The notes: a model not told the origin generated them from the sequence alone. Positions 34,282-42,764 are shown, counted from the first letter of the stretch. The stretch: DNA of 64,000 bases from Muribaculaceae bacterium (GCA_017427945.1 JAFRRT010000012.1:1-64000); one strand, 5' to 3'. Program-made: numbers and translations.

Positions 34282-34432
34282 GCGCTTTTTTTCTTTTGAG
34301 CCCATGATTACAAGATTAATTTACGTTAAGATGCAGCATTTATCGCATGATGAAGCGGCTGAAAGCTATCTTGACAATGTATATTAACGCGAGTTCGAAG
34401 AATTTTTCTCTCCTTAATAAAGCGTTAGCAAA

Positions 34433-34562
34433 ACTCCCCATCTTGGATAAGAAGGGGTGCCCGTTAGGGCGGGGGCGTTGATGATACAATATGCTAGCTT
34501 ATAGTGGTGTATCATACTCCTCTGGCGCTCCGCGCCACCTCTCCTATCTTTAGGGGAGGTGT
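34433..34562. mobile_element. MITE-like element with imperfect ~50-bp terminal inverted repeats
   Basis: The left part (34433-34488) runs from ACTCCCCATCTTGGATAAG through GGGGGCG to GATGATACA. The reverse complement of the right part (34508-34560) runs from ACCTCCCCTAAAGATAGG through GGCGCGGAGCGCC to TATGATACA. Each half contains its own hairpins (CACCTCTCC/GGGGAGGTG and GGCGC/GCGCC on the right; GCCC/GGGC on the left). About 20 bp separate the halves. No coding capacity, so non-autonomous if mobile. Confidence 0.65.
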
Positions 34563-34605
34563 TGAGTATCTGCACTTTATTTTCGTCGAACTCACATTAT
34601 AAGAC

Positions 34606-34641
34606 ACAAAAAAGCCCTCCCGTTGGGGAGAGGCTTTTTGT
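34606..34641 (-). terminator. Rho-independent terminator of the coiled-coil gene
   Basis: AAAAAGCC (34609-34616) pairs with GGCTTTTT (34632-34639), with an inner CTCCC/GGGGAG stem; T-run on the minus strand. Confidence 0.85.
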
Positions 34642-34664
34642 TGCGGATAGGTGAACGTACAGTC

Positions 34665-35321
34665 TTATTTGTATTTCTCCATTTCCTTTTTAGCCTTCTC
34701 GAAGTTCTGAACGGCCTTGTCGTAGTTCTTGATGGCCTTTTCGAGATTCTGTTGAGCCTTCACGTTCTGCTTGGCATGCTTCTCGTCAAGTTTCAGCTTG
34801 TCACCGTCAAGTTTCATGCGCTTCTGGTCGTCGAGGCCCTTGGATTCTTCCTTGGTGAGCTTCTCGTTGAATTTGGTCTTTTCACGCATCTGCGTTTCGG
34901 GCAGCTCTGAATACTTTTTCTGGGCTTCTTCTTTCTTCTTCTCGGCTTCTTTCAGCTTATCAGCAGCCTTGTTGTATTTCTCGGTGGCTTTCTGACGCTT
35001 TTCGGCTTCTTTTTGAGCCTTTTTAGCCTCTTTTTCAGCCTTCTTTGCTTCCTTCTCTTGTTTCTCGGCAGCCTTCTTGGCTTCCTTGGCCTTCTTCTCC
35101 TGCTCCTTGTAAGCGTCTTTCTGTTTCTTGGCGGCTTCGGCCTGCTTCTTGGCGGCCTCGGCATTCTGTTCGTACTGTTCCTGCTGCTTCTTAATGTCGT
35201 TTACCGATTGAGTTTGCGGAACGGTCACCTGATTTTGGGGTACTGTGACCGGCTCTTGGGCAAGCGCTACGGGAGCAGCTGCAAGGCAAAACAGTGCGGT
35301 CATCAATAATAATTTTTTCAT
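34665..35321 (-). CDS. Exported lysine/glutamate-rich coiled-coil protein
   Basis: 218 residues. Signal peptide at 1-21 (ending ALA before QEPV). A short linker with repeated VTVPQ units follows. From about residue 45 to the end the protein is almost all Lys, Glu, Ala and Gln in heptad-like order (AEAAKKQ, KEAKKAEK), a long charged alpha-helical coiled coil. It has no cysteine or enzyme motif. A periplasmic spacer or structural role is possible. A canonical promoter lies upstream and a terminator downstream, so it is a single-gene unit. Composition makes homology calls unreliable. Confidence 0.8.
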   Translation of the reverse strand: MKKLLLMTALFCLAAAPVALAQEPVTVPQNQVTVPQTQSVNDIKKQQEQYEQNAEAAKKQAEAAKKQKDAYKEQEKKAKEAKKAAEKQEKEAKKAEKEAKKAQKEAEKRQKATEKYNKAADKLKEAEKKKEEAQKKYSELPETQMREKTKFNEKLTKEESKGLDDQKRMKLDGDKLKLDEKHAKQNVKAQQNLEKAIKNYDKAVQNFEKAKKEMEKYK

Positions 35322-35360
35322 AATACTTGTGATTTAAAATTAAACTTCGTTTTGATAGTG

Positions 35361-35391
35361 CAAATATATGTTTTTGATTTCGAATGACCAA
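35361..35391 (-). promoter_or_regulatory. Canonical promoter of the coiled-coil gene
   Basis: Minus strand: TTG (complement of 35389-35391), a 20-bp spacer, TATATTTG (complement of 35361-35368). Start codon 39 bp further. Confidence 0.7.
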
Positions 35392-35473
35392 AAAAGTTTA
35401 ACGATTTCTGGTTATATGATCCAAAATGCACCCATTACACCCTATTAATGAGTAAAGAAAAGTCACTGTAAAC

Positions 35474-35504
35474 AAAAAGTCTGCGACACTCACGTGTGGC
35501 AGAC
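35474..35504 (-). terminator. Distal terminator for the iron alcohol dehydrogenase gene
   Basis: GTCTGC-g-ACAC-TCAC-GTGT-g-GCAGAC (35479-35504), followed on the minus strand by TTTTTG. It lies about 265 bp beyond the stop, implying a long 3' untranslated region. Confidence 0.7.
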
Positions 35505-35768
35505 CATCTGCAAATAACATTTCTCCAAATTTATTAACTTTTAACTTGAATAAAAAAAGTTGGAAACTTTTTCTAAACTAAATGAGTGAAAACGAGTTAT
35601 CTCACACATTCGATTGGCAAAACTACAATAAATATACCCATATAACATCATAAATTTTGAGTTTTTTCTCAAAAAACTACTGTTTTTGGTAGTTTTTACA
35701 CCACTAAAAACTCATTTTTGATGCTAATGTATGGATAATTGACAATATTTAACAAACTGATAATGAAA

Positions 35769-36941
35769 CTACAAGCAGTTGCGGAAGATGGTCTCGATGT
35801 CTTGCTGGTTAAGTGGTACAAAACCGTAAAGCACACCACCGCCACATGACTTGCGGGCCATGGTGGGTATCAGTTCATCAGTTATGCCCAACTCGGTGAA
35901 ACTGCTCTTGAGTTCCAATGTATTGAACAGGAAATCTTTCACTTTTTCGATTGCCTGACGGGCAATGTCCATGGCAGGCTGGTTGGCGTCAATGCCAAAG
36001 ACATTCACACCGAACTGCACATACTTGCTGACGGTATCATCATGCAGGCAGTATTCCATCCAGCGCGGAGTGATGATAGCAAGACCCAGTCCGTGCGTGA
36101 TGTCGTAGTAGGCCGACACCTCATGCTCCATGGGATGACAAGACCATGCCTGGCGCTTACCGCCATCAATGAAGCCGTTGATGGCCCACGAAGATGTCCA
36201 CATCAGGTTGGCACGGGCCTCATAGTTCTCGGGCTCTTTCATGGCGATGGGGGCATACTTGATGATGGTCTTCATCATACCCTCCATGAAGCAGTCGAGC
36301 ATGTACATATCCTGATCCATATTGAAATAGACCTCAAAGATGTGCGACAGCATATCGGCGGCACCGCAAGCAGTTTGATATGGGCTAACGGTATAGGTTA
36401 CAGTGGGATCGAGGAAGGATACTTTAGGCAACAGTGTGGGACGCACAACGCGACCTATTTTATCCTTAGTTTCGGGATTACTGATGACGCCACCGGCATC
36501 CATTTCACTACCGGTTGCCGACAATGTCAGCACACTGATAATGGGCAGTGCATCGGTGATGGGCGCCCGCTTCTCATTAAAGAAATCCCATGGATCATGG
36601 TCAACCTTGGCACCGGCCGCAATGAACTTGGTGGCATCTATGGTAGAACCACCGCCAACGGCCAGCAGCACGTCGATGTTGTGCTCTTTACACATCTGTG
36701 CGCCACGCCTCACGCTGTCGATACGGGGATTGGGCTCAATGCCCGACAGTTCAAACAGTTCCATGCCGGCCTTCCTGACTTCGGCAACAACGGCATCATA
36801 GAGTCCGATACGCTTGATGGAACCGCCGCCATAGGTCAAAAGGACGCGCTTTCCAAACTTGGCCAGTTCCTCACTCAAGTGCTGCAACTGGTTTTCTCCA
36901 AAATACACCTTTACAGGTATGTCATAAACGAAGTTGTTCAT
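35769..36941 (-). CDS. Iron-containing alcohol dehydrogenase (butanol dehydrogenase/YqhD-like)
   Basis: 390 residues of the type III alcohol dehydrogenases. The NAD(P) motif GGGSTIDATK lies near residue 96. Metal ligands are visible as Asp and His in GAADMLSHIFEVYF and two His in HPMEHEVSAYYDITHGLG. This type reduces aldehydes with NADPH, for example butyraldehyde or methylglyoxal-derived aldehydes. The gene starts 40 bp after the stop of the zinc-ribbon membrane protein gene and no separate promoter is seen, so it may share that transcript. Confidence 0.92.
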   Translation of the reverse strand: MNNFVYDIPVKVYFGENQLQHLSEELAKFGKRVLLTYGGGSIKRIGLYDAVVAEVRKAGMELFELSGIEPNPRIDSVRRGAQMCKEHNIDVLLAVGGGSTIDATKFIAAGAKVDHDPWDFFNEKRAPITDALPIISVLTLSATGSEMDAGGVISNPETKDKIGRVVRPTLLPKVSFLDPTVTYTVSPYQTACGAADMLSHIFEVYFNMDQDMYMLDCFMEGMMKTIIKYAPIAMKEPENYEARANLMWTSSWAINGFIDGGKRQAWSCHPMEHEVSAYYDITHGLGLAIITPRWMEYCLHDDTVSKYVQFGVNVFGIDANQPAMDIARQAIEKVKDFLFNTLELKSSFTELGITDELIPTMARKSCGGGVLYGFVPLNQQDIETIFRNCL

Positions 36942-36981
36942 ATCTAAACTGTTTTATTGGGTTTAATATAAGTTATGATTA

Positions 36982-38613
36982 TTATGATGTGTACGCGATT
37001 GTAATGATCAGCAGGATGAGATATGGCAAGAACGCGAGCCATGTTTTGTGATATTTCTTGTAAAGGAATACCGGCAATATAGATGAGGCAATAATAATCA
37101 CACCGCCAATAGCCATTTCATATAAACTGCGCACCTTCATATACATCATACCATAATCCTCTTTTGCAGTGACTGCACATAAAACGACAAATAGCGTCAT
37201 ATATGCCCAAACAGCCAGGAAAAAGCTGATGAGATAGACTTTGCGGTTCAAGACGGCCTTATTCCTGTGTATATAGGAAAATGTGAAATAGCACGCGGTG
37301 CTCCCGACTGCAATCAACAATAATGAGATGACGAAGTGAGTGGAACCAACAAGTACGGCATTTCCAAGGAGTACGAGTGCAATGATTACCATCAGAATAA
37401 TGAAACCGGCAAACAACAAGCGCTTAATCGTTGATTTCCAGGACAATCCAAAGAACTGCCTGAAGCTGAGCACAGTTAAATATACTGTGAGAACCGAACA
37501 AATAAACTTAATCAATGATGAACAGGCCGAACCAGCTTGATACAATGTTGTATATAATGATGGTGACGATTGCTTTAATGATGAAAAAACATAGTGATTG
37601 GAGACATGACAAATACCATTGAAAAAAATACTGGGCAAGTCAACCATCAAACTCATTGATGAGATATAGATCAGGAAGATGAATATCTCGATGATATTAT
37701 AGCCGCCCGTACGCCCAAAAGCAAACCTGATGAAAAACACAAGTCCAATCGTCGAAGCAATGATAGAATATAATGGATTTGAAAGGAATCCAACCAGTCG
37801 CTTGATAAGCGGCATAAATGATTCGATAAATGCGGGAGGATTAATGTTGTCCAGCAACTCACCTAAGGACGCAAATTCTGAAGTAAACGTTTGCCCAGTC
37901 AGAAAATAGGCAAACATGGTGATAACCACCATCACCGCCAGCAGCTTGAATGGCGGGAAATAGAACTGGCGATGTCCCTTAAGGTAATCATGGACCATGT
38001 AGCCAGGACGCCAAAAGAGTTCTTTGATTGTGCGGAACATTGGCCTGTTGCCCAGGCCCCAGATGTCAAGGAAATTGAGGAACGCCTGTCGCCAAGTGTA
38101 ACGGCTCCAGATACCCGACTGTCCGCATTGGGGACAAAAGCGACCGGTGTACTCGCCGCCACAGTTGGAGCATTGGCGCATCGTCACATCAACATTTGGT
38201 ATTGTTTTTCTTACTTGCTGTTGCCTGTCAAGCCGCAAGTCTAGGGCTCTGAGGTTACGACGCCAAGTGTTTTTCTTGATGCGTTTGGGCTGTTTGGGCT
38301 TACGCTTAAATACTTTATTGACGGTCTTGGAGACTGCTTGTTTGCCTAACCCCAAATACTCAAGTATATTTTGTCGTTCCTGCTTCCATGAAAAGCTGTT
38401 CCATGATGCATCCTGTCCGCACTGCGGGCAAAAGCGTCCACTGAACTCTTTGCCGCAATTGGTGCAAACATGTGCCACTTCTTCGCCTTCAGGGCCAACG
38501 GGAGTTTCCCGCTGCCGCCTGTCGAGGCGCAAATCTAAAGCCTTGAGTTTGCGAAGCCAAGTGTTCTTCTTGACTTTTTTCTTTTCTTTATTTGGTCCTT
38601 CGGTTGAATCCAT
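36982..38613 (-). CDS. DUF3667-type zinc-ribbon membrane protein with tandem duplication
   Basis: 543 residues from the ATG at 38613. A start 13 codons further upstream lies inside the preceding terminator and is rejected. Two copies of one unit occur near residues 15-115 and 117-205: KKNTW-R-L-ALDLRLDR, then CTNCGKEFSGRFCPQCGQ or CSNCGGEYTGRFCPQCGQ (CxxC-CxxC zinc ribbon), then an amphipathic NILEYLGLG or NFLDIWGLG helix. Only the second copy continues into the family ending WRPGYMVHDYLKG. Six or more membrane segments follow. Function is unknown. The -7 box ends only 4 bp before the ATG, so the mRNA may be leaderless. Confidence 0.85.
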   Translation of the reverse strand: MDSTEGPNKEKKKVKKNTWLRKLKALDLRLDRRQRETPVGPEGEEVAHVCTNCGKEFSGRFCPQCGQDASWNSFSWKQERQNILEYLGLGKQAVSKTVNKVFKRKPKQPKRIKKNTWRRNLRALDLRLDRQQQVRKTIPNVDVTMRQCSNCGGEYTGRFCPQCGQSGIWSRYTWRQAFLNFLDIWGLGNRPMFRTIKELFWRPGYMVHDYLKGHRQFYFPPFKLLAVMVVITMFAYFLTGQTFTSEFASLGELLDNINPPAFIESFMPLIKRLVGFLSNPLYSIIASTIGLVFFIRFAFGRTGGYNIIEIFIFLIYISSMSLMVDLPSIFFNGICHVSNHYVFSSLKQSSPSLYTTLYQAGSACSSLIKFICSVLTVYLTVLSFRQFFGLSWKSTIKRLLFAGFIILMVIIALVLLGNAVLVGSTHFVISLLLIAVGSTACYFTFSYIHRNKAVLNRKVYLISFFLAVWAYMTLFVVLCAVTAKEDYGMMYMKVRSLYEMAIGGVIIIASSILPVFLYKKYHKTWLAFLPYLILLIITIAYTS

Positions 38614-38617
38614 GCGG

Positions 38618-38625
38618 CAAAGATA
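38618..38625 (-). promoter_or_regulatory. -7 box (TATCTTTG), implying a leaderless mRNA
   Basis: Complement of 38618-38625 reads TATCTTTG with its last base 4 bp before the ATG at 38613, so transcription would start at or next to the start codon. It abuts the T-run of the upstream terminator. Confidence 0.6.
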
Positions 38626-38666
38626 CGAAAAAAACCGAGAGGAAACAATCAAGCCTCTCGGTTTTT
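38626..38666 (-). terminator. Rho-independent terminator of the galactose operon
   Basis: AAAACCGAGAGG (38631-38642) pairs perfectly with CCTCTCGGTTTT (38654-38665). The minus strand then reads TTTTTTTCG directly before the next promoter box. Confidence 0.92.
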
Positions 38667-38685
38667 ACTTATGAGGTGTCCTTTG

Positions 38686-39591
38686 TCAGAACATCTTATC
38701 GGGATAAACGCCGGTAGCGTGCAACTCAGCGAACTTGTCCACTACCCCCTGGCGGTCGGCGGCATAGGTGACGCCAAACCACTTGCTCTCGGTTGTAAGA
38801 ACCTTGACCTGAGCCGTTCCGCTGTTTACCAGATCATTTACAAGCGTGGGGATGAAGAACTCTGATTTGGGCTTGTCGATGTTCTCCTCGAGGAACTTGA
38901 CAAAGCATTTCTCGCTATGCTCGAAGTAGTCGGGAGTAAAGCCCCAGAAGTTCATCGACACGGGAGTATCAAATGCCAGATGCTGCACCTCACCGTTCTC
39001 ATCGGTGAAAGCAATATTATGGTCGGCATCATAGCCGATGCTGGTGCGCTCCACAACGCCCGTGAGCAGGCCGTCTTTGGTCTCACACACGCCACGTGCC
39101 ACAGTGCCACTCTCACTCATGGTGTTGCCCACCTTAAAGCCCACCATGCTGTAATGGCCCTTGCTGCCCTCAGGCAACGACGACAATTCCTCGGCCATGA
39201 CCTCAAAACTGTTGCGGCCATAATAGTCATCGGCATTAATGATGGCGAAAGGCTCACGAATGACGTTCTTACCCATCAGCAGGGCATGGTTAGTGCCCCA
39301 CGGCTTCACGCGCTCGGCAGGGCATGTAAAGCCCTCGGGCAAGTCGTTCAGTCCCTGAAAGACCACCTCAACGGGAATATGATTCTCATATTTGGATAAA
39401 ATCTTCTCACGGAAGTCGGCCTCAAAGTCCTTGCGAATTACAAAAACAACCTTACCAAATCCGCTGTGAATGGCGTCATAAATCGAATAGTCCATGATGG
39501 TCTCGCCATGGGGGCCCAGACCGTCGAGCTGCTTGAGACCGCCATAACGGCTACCCATACCAGCTGCAAGTACAAATAATGTGGGTTTCAT
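38686..39591 (-). CDS. Sugar-phosphate nucleotidyltransferase family protein
   Basis: 301 residues with the NTP-transferase N-terminus LAAGMGSRYGGLKQLDGLG, the signature G-x-G-x-R...K loop for nucleotide binding, and INADDYYGRNSF near residue 107 with the metal-binding Asp pair. The sugar and nucleotide cannot be assigned. Third in an operon after galK and galM (47-bp gap), which makes a hexose-1-phosphate substrate attractive and a GalT-replacing UDP-sugar role possible, but this is inference. Terminator immediately downstream. Confidence 0.8.
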   Translation of the reverse strand: MKPTLFVLAAGMGSRYGGLKQLDGLGPHGETIMDYSIYDAIHSGFGKVVFVIRKDFEADFREKILSKYENHIPVEVVFQGLNDLPEGFTCPAERVKPWGTNHALLMGKNVIREPFAIINADDYYGRNSFEVMAEELSSLPEGSKGHYSMVGFKVGNTMSESGTVARGVCETKDGLLTGVVERTSIGYDADHNIAFTDENGEVQHLAFDTPVSMNFWGFTPDYFEHSEKCFVKFLEENIDKPKSEFFIPTLVNDLVNSGTAQVKVLTTESKWFGVTYAADRQGVVDKFAELHATGVYPDKMF

Positions 39592-39638
39592 TTATTTAAC
39601 TTAAAGTATTTAAAGTAAAAATTTAAGTGAATTGACAA

Positions 39639-40703
39639 TTAATCCACTGTGCTGAAATCAAATAGAATGATGCGGCGATACTCCTCATCGGGACGCAATA
39701 CCTGTGACTGGAAATTGTCGTGGTTGGGTGCGTCGGGCATGCCTTGGCACTCGATGGCCACGCCGTCATAGTCGTGATAGGCTTTGCCGCTCTTGCTCAT
39801 GGGACATCCCTCGAGCCAGTTGCCGGTATAGACCTGGGCGGCAGGCTGGTCGGTGCTGATTTCCAACTTGCGGCCCGACACCTCATCACATAATACGGCA
39901 GCCAAGTGCAGGTCGCCGTCCTCATAACCGTCGATAACCCAGCAGCTGTCATAACCCTTGCCAATGTTCAAGGCGGGGAAATCCTGCTTGATGTCACGGC
40001 CCACTACCTTAGGTTGCGTAAAGTCCATGGGAGTTCCCTCGACGGGTGCCATTTCTCCTGTCGGGATGATGTCTTCATCGGTAACCAGATAGCGCGAGCA
40101 GTTGAGTTGCAGCACCTGGTTAAGCGCCGTCCCCTCTTTGTCCTCACCAGCCAAATTGAAATAGGTATGATTCGTCAGGTTCAGAACGGTGGGGGCATCG
40201 GTCACGGCACCCAGCTCAATCTTGAGGATGTTGTCGTCACTCCAGGTGTAGGCTACGCGTGCGTTCAGGCAGCCGGGGTAGTTCTCGTCGCCATCGGGGC
40301 TCTCGAGGGTAAAGACAACGGTGTCACCTTCCATCTCGCAGTCCCATATTTTGTTCTGGAAACCCACATTGCCACCATGCAGGTGGTGTTTACCCTGGTG
40401 GTTGCAATTCAGTTGATAGGCCTTACCGTCAAGTTCAAAATGTCCCTTGCAGATGCGGTTGGCAAAACGACCGGGCACCTTGCCGGCACAGGGACCGTCA
40501 AAGAAGTAATCGTTCAAGTCCTTGTAGCCCAGTACCACGTCGGCGAGCTTGCCGTCACGGTCAGGGACCTTGATCTCGATGATACCGGCTCCCAACGATG
40601 ACAGTTTCACGCTTGCCCCGCTGGCATTAATGAGTTCATAGGTGGTGATTTCACCACGCTCGGTTTCAAATGTATCGATTCGGATGCTCTTCATATCAGT
40701 CAA
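39639..40703 (-). CDS. galM: Aldose 1-epimerase (galactose mutarotase)
   Basis: 354 residues. Family signatures are the substrate-binding NRICKGHF, NHQGKHHLHGG (His), and LTNHTYFNLAGE with the second catalytic His. GKVPGRFAN lies earlier. A late Glu, in AIECQGMPDAPN, is the expected catalytic base. It interconverts alpha- and beta-anomers so that galactokinase receives alpha-D-galactose. Its start overlaps the end of galK by 8 bp, so the two are translationally linked. Confidence 0.95.
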   Translation of the reverse strand: MTDMKSIRIDTFETERGEITTYELINASGASVKLSSLGAGIIEIKVPDRDGKLADVVLGYKDLNDYFFDGPCAGKVPGRFANRICKGHFELDGKAYQLNCNHQGKHHLHGGNVGFQNKIWDCEMEGDTVVFTLESPDGDENYPGCLNARVAYTWSDDNILKIELGAVTDAPTVLNLTNHTYFNLAGEDKEGTALNQVLQLNCSRYLVTDEDIIPTGEMAPVEGTPMDFTQPKVVGRDIKQDFPALNIGKGYDSCWVIDGYEDGDLHLAAVLCDEVSGRKLEISTDQPAAQVYTGNWLEGCPMSKSGKAYHDYDGVAIECQGMPDAPNHDNFQSQVLRPDEEYRRIILFDFSTVD

Positions 40704-41832
40704 TTACCTTGTGAGCGCCATCACTGATAATCACATTGATTACCTCAGGCTCGTGTCCGTATTTTGCGTTGAATTTTTCCTTGGCTGTGGCGATGAAATT
40801 GTCGTAGCGGTCTTCCTTCACCAGATTGATGGTGCAGCCACCAAAGCCGCCGCCCATGATGCGGGAACCCGTCACACCGCACTCGCGAGCCACATCGTTA
40901 AGATAGTCAAGCTCTTCGCAGCTCACCTCGTAGTCACGTGACAGACCGTCATGGGTTTCATACATGCAACGTCCAACCGTTTCATAGTCACCACGCTCCA
41001 GGGCATCGCACACGTCAAGCACGCGCTGTTTCTCACCGATGACGAAGCGGGCACGACGATAGTCCTCGTCGCTCACCTTGTCACGCACGTCAGCGAGCAT
41101 GGTATAGCTTGCATCGCGCAGGGTGTCAAGGCCCAATGTGGCAGCCACGCGTTCGCACGACTCGCGGCGCTTGTTATAGGGAGAATCCACCAATTCGTGC
41201 TTTATTTTGCTGTTGAGCAAGACAAGTTTATAGCCCTCGGGGTGGAACGGGAAATACGCATGCTCAAGTGAACGGCAATCAAGGCGCATCAGGCAGTCCT
41301 TCTTGCCGAACACACTGGCAAACTGATCCATGATGCCGCAGTTCACACCGCAGTAGTTGTGCTCTGTGCTTTGTCCGATTTTGGCAAGTTCAAACTTGTC
41401 AATCTTGTTCTCGTTGAACAAATCGTTCAAGGCAAATGCAAAGCACGATTCCAAGGCAGCCGATGATGACAAGCCTGCACCCAAAGGCACATTGCCTGCA
41501 AAGACGGTGTCAAAACCGTTGACTGTGCCGCCGCGCTTGATGATCTCACGGCAAACGCCAAAGATGTAACGTGCCCACTGCTCCTGAGGTGCGTCCTCCT
41601 CCTTGAGTCCGAACTCGCAGTAAGCATCCATGTCCATACTGTAAACGCGCACCTTATCGGTGCCGTTGATGTTGATAACGGCCATGATGTACTTGTCAAT
41701 GGCGCCGGGGAACACAAAACCTCCGTTGTAGTCGGTGTGTTCTCCAATCAAGTTGATGCGACCTGCCGATGCATAGACCACGCCATCGGTGCCGAATCGC
41801 TGCTTGAATTGTTCCTGAATTTTCTCTTTCAT
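40696..41832 (-). CDS. galK: Galactokinase
   Basis: 378 residues of the GHMP kinase family. GRINLIGEHTDYNGG near residue 24 is the galactokinase signature, PLGAGLSSSAALE near 120 is the ATP loop, and SRIMGGGFGGCTINL near 330 is the third GHMP motif. It phosphorylates alpha-D-galactose at C1. It heads the galK-galM-nucleotidyltransferase operon. No galactose transporter, galT or galE is present nearby. The leader carries two hairpins described separately; no clear TAnnTTTG box was found. Confidence 0.96.
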   Translation of the reverse strand: MKEKIQEQFKQRFGTDGVVYASAGRINLIGEHTDYNGGFVFPGAIDKYIMAVININGTDKVRVYSMDMDAYCEFGLKEEDAPQEQWARYIFGVCREIIKRGGTVNGFDTVFAGNVPLGAGLSSSAALESCFAFALNDLFNENKIDKFELAKIGQSTEHNYCGVNCGIMDQFASVFGKKDCLMRLDCRSLEHAYFPFHPEGYKLVLLNSKIKHELVDSPYNKRRESCERVAATLGLDTLRDASYTMLADVRDKVSDEDYRRARFVIGEKQRVLDVCDALERGDYETVGRCMYETHDGLSRDYEVSCEELDYLNDVARECGVTGSRIMGGGFGGCTINLVKEDRYDNFIATAKEKFNAKYGHEPEVINVIISDGAHKVID

Positions 41833-41886
41833 TGTTAATATGGTATATAATTAATGATTTCAAATGCGTTAAGAGGTGTGAGAAAG

Positions 41887-41933
41887 CGGATTTGTATATC
41901 CGTAACATCACAGGGAATGTGCCGTTACGGCAC
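41887..41933 (-). promoter_or_regulatory. Paired hairpins upstream of galK
   Basis: On the minus strand GTGCCG-TAA-CGGCAC (41919-41933) is followed by CGGAT-atacaa-ATCCG (41887-41902) and then CTTTCTC. This could be a weak terminator of the DUF4252 gene, an attenuator of galK, or both. Confidence 0.4.
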
Positions 41934-41963
41934 TTCCTGCCCACATGATTCCCTATTCAAAAA

Positions 41964-42455
41964 CTACTTGACGAGGTAGCTGCTCTGGGCATTGATGATT
42001 CGCTCCACATTTTCGAGGTTGATGTGACCGTTAATGACCACCATAGCGTCGGACGTCATGCTCGCATTAGCTATAACGATTTCGCTGACGTACTGGCCAT
42101 CACGACGCAAGAGCACCGACATATTGTCATAACCACTTTGCTTGGTCACGATTTCCTCATAGGAGCGGTTCTTGTAAAGGTTTTGGATGCGGTTGCGGAA
42201 CTTGTCGCGAACATTACCGTTACATTTACTCAAATCAAGCACTTGGACCGAAGTGATGCCGAGGCCCTGTTCCGACAAAGTGGGCGAAATCAAACGCCCA
42301 AGGCCCAGCAGACCACTGCCCACATTGATATACTGCGCATGCCGTGCGTCACGCATATCGTTAATGATATCATCGGCATTGCGCATCATCATGCCGCATG
42401 ACATCACCAGCAGTGACAGCAGCATCAATGTTACTGTTCTCATTGTTTTGTTCAT
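41964..42455 (-). CDS. DUF4252-like lipoprotein
   Basis: 163 residues from the ATG at 42455. A longer in-frame start at 42566 lies upstream of the promoter box and is rejected. The lipobox LVMSC lies near residue 19. The body (YEEIVTKQSGYDNMSVLLRR, then SEIVIANASMTSDAMVVING) fits the DUF4252 family of small Bacteroidota lipoproteins, whose role is unknown. It precedes galK by 131 bp on the same strand. Confidence 0.7.
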   Translation of the reverse strand: MNKTMRTVTLMLLSLLVMSCGMMMRNADDIINDMRDARHAQYINVGSGLLGLGRLISPTLSEQGLGITSVQVLDLSKCNGNVRDKFRNRIQNLYKNRSYEEIVTKQSGYDNMSVLLRRDGQYVSEIVIANASMTSDAMVVINGHINLENVERIINAQSSYLVK

Positions 42456-42493
42456 TGGTCTTTCTTTTATAACAGTTAACAATAATATGATGA

Positions 42494-42501
42494 CAAAAGT
42501 A
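42494..42501 (-). promoter_or_regulatory. -7 box (TACTTTTG) for the DUF4252-like gene
   Basis: Complement reads TACTTTTG, 38 bp before the ATG at 42455; it fixes the start choice. Confidence 0.55.
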
Positions 42502-42706
42502 TGAAAAAAAGTGCGATTTTGTCCATTTCCTTTTCTTAAAATTCCCAAAAAGATAATTTTATCCATACTTTTTCATCAAAAAGTAGCAAAAAAGAAAAGC
42601 CACAAGCCACTAATTCCAATGCGCGAAACACGCCCTCTGGTGATCACTTTGAAATCCAATCGATGATTTTTTGCGACAAATAAAATGCAATGTACAAATT
42701 ATTTAG

Positions 42707-42714
42707 TACCTTTG
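42707..42714 (+). promoter_or_regulatory. -7 box (TACCTTTG) for pgk
   Basis: TACCTTTG at 42707-42714, 50 bp before the ATG. No well-spaced -33 element. Confidence 0.55.
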
Positions 42715-42764
42715 TAGCCCGTTTTTAAGGAACAAACATAATCATATATAATTCAATAATCAAA

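Larger units (their letters stand above)
34248..34664. other. Intergenic region with MITE-like element
   Basis: Contains the DHH-operon promoter box, an AT-rich spacer to 34430, the MITE-like element and the terminator of the coiled-coil gene. No gene seen. Confidence 0.6.
35322..35768. other. AT-rich intergenic region
   Basis: Contains the coiled-coil gene promoter (35361-35391), the presumed terminator for the alcohol dehydrogenase (35474-35504) and a short perfect inverted repeat AAAAAGTT/AACTTTTT near 35553-35572. No gene seen. Confidence 0.6.

Noticed and set aside
36042..36947. 301-codon frame antisense to the iron alcohol dehydrogenase
   Set aside because: Mirror frame of a clear enzyme gene, with no motif and no promoter box.
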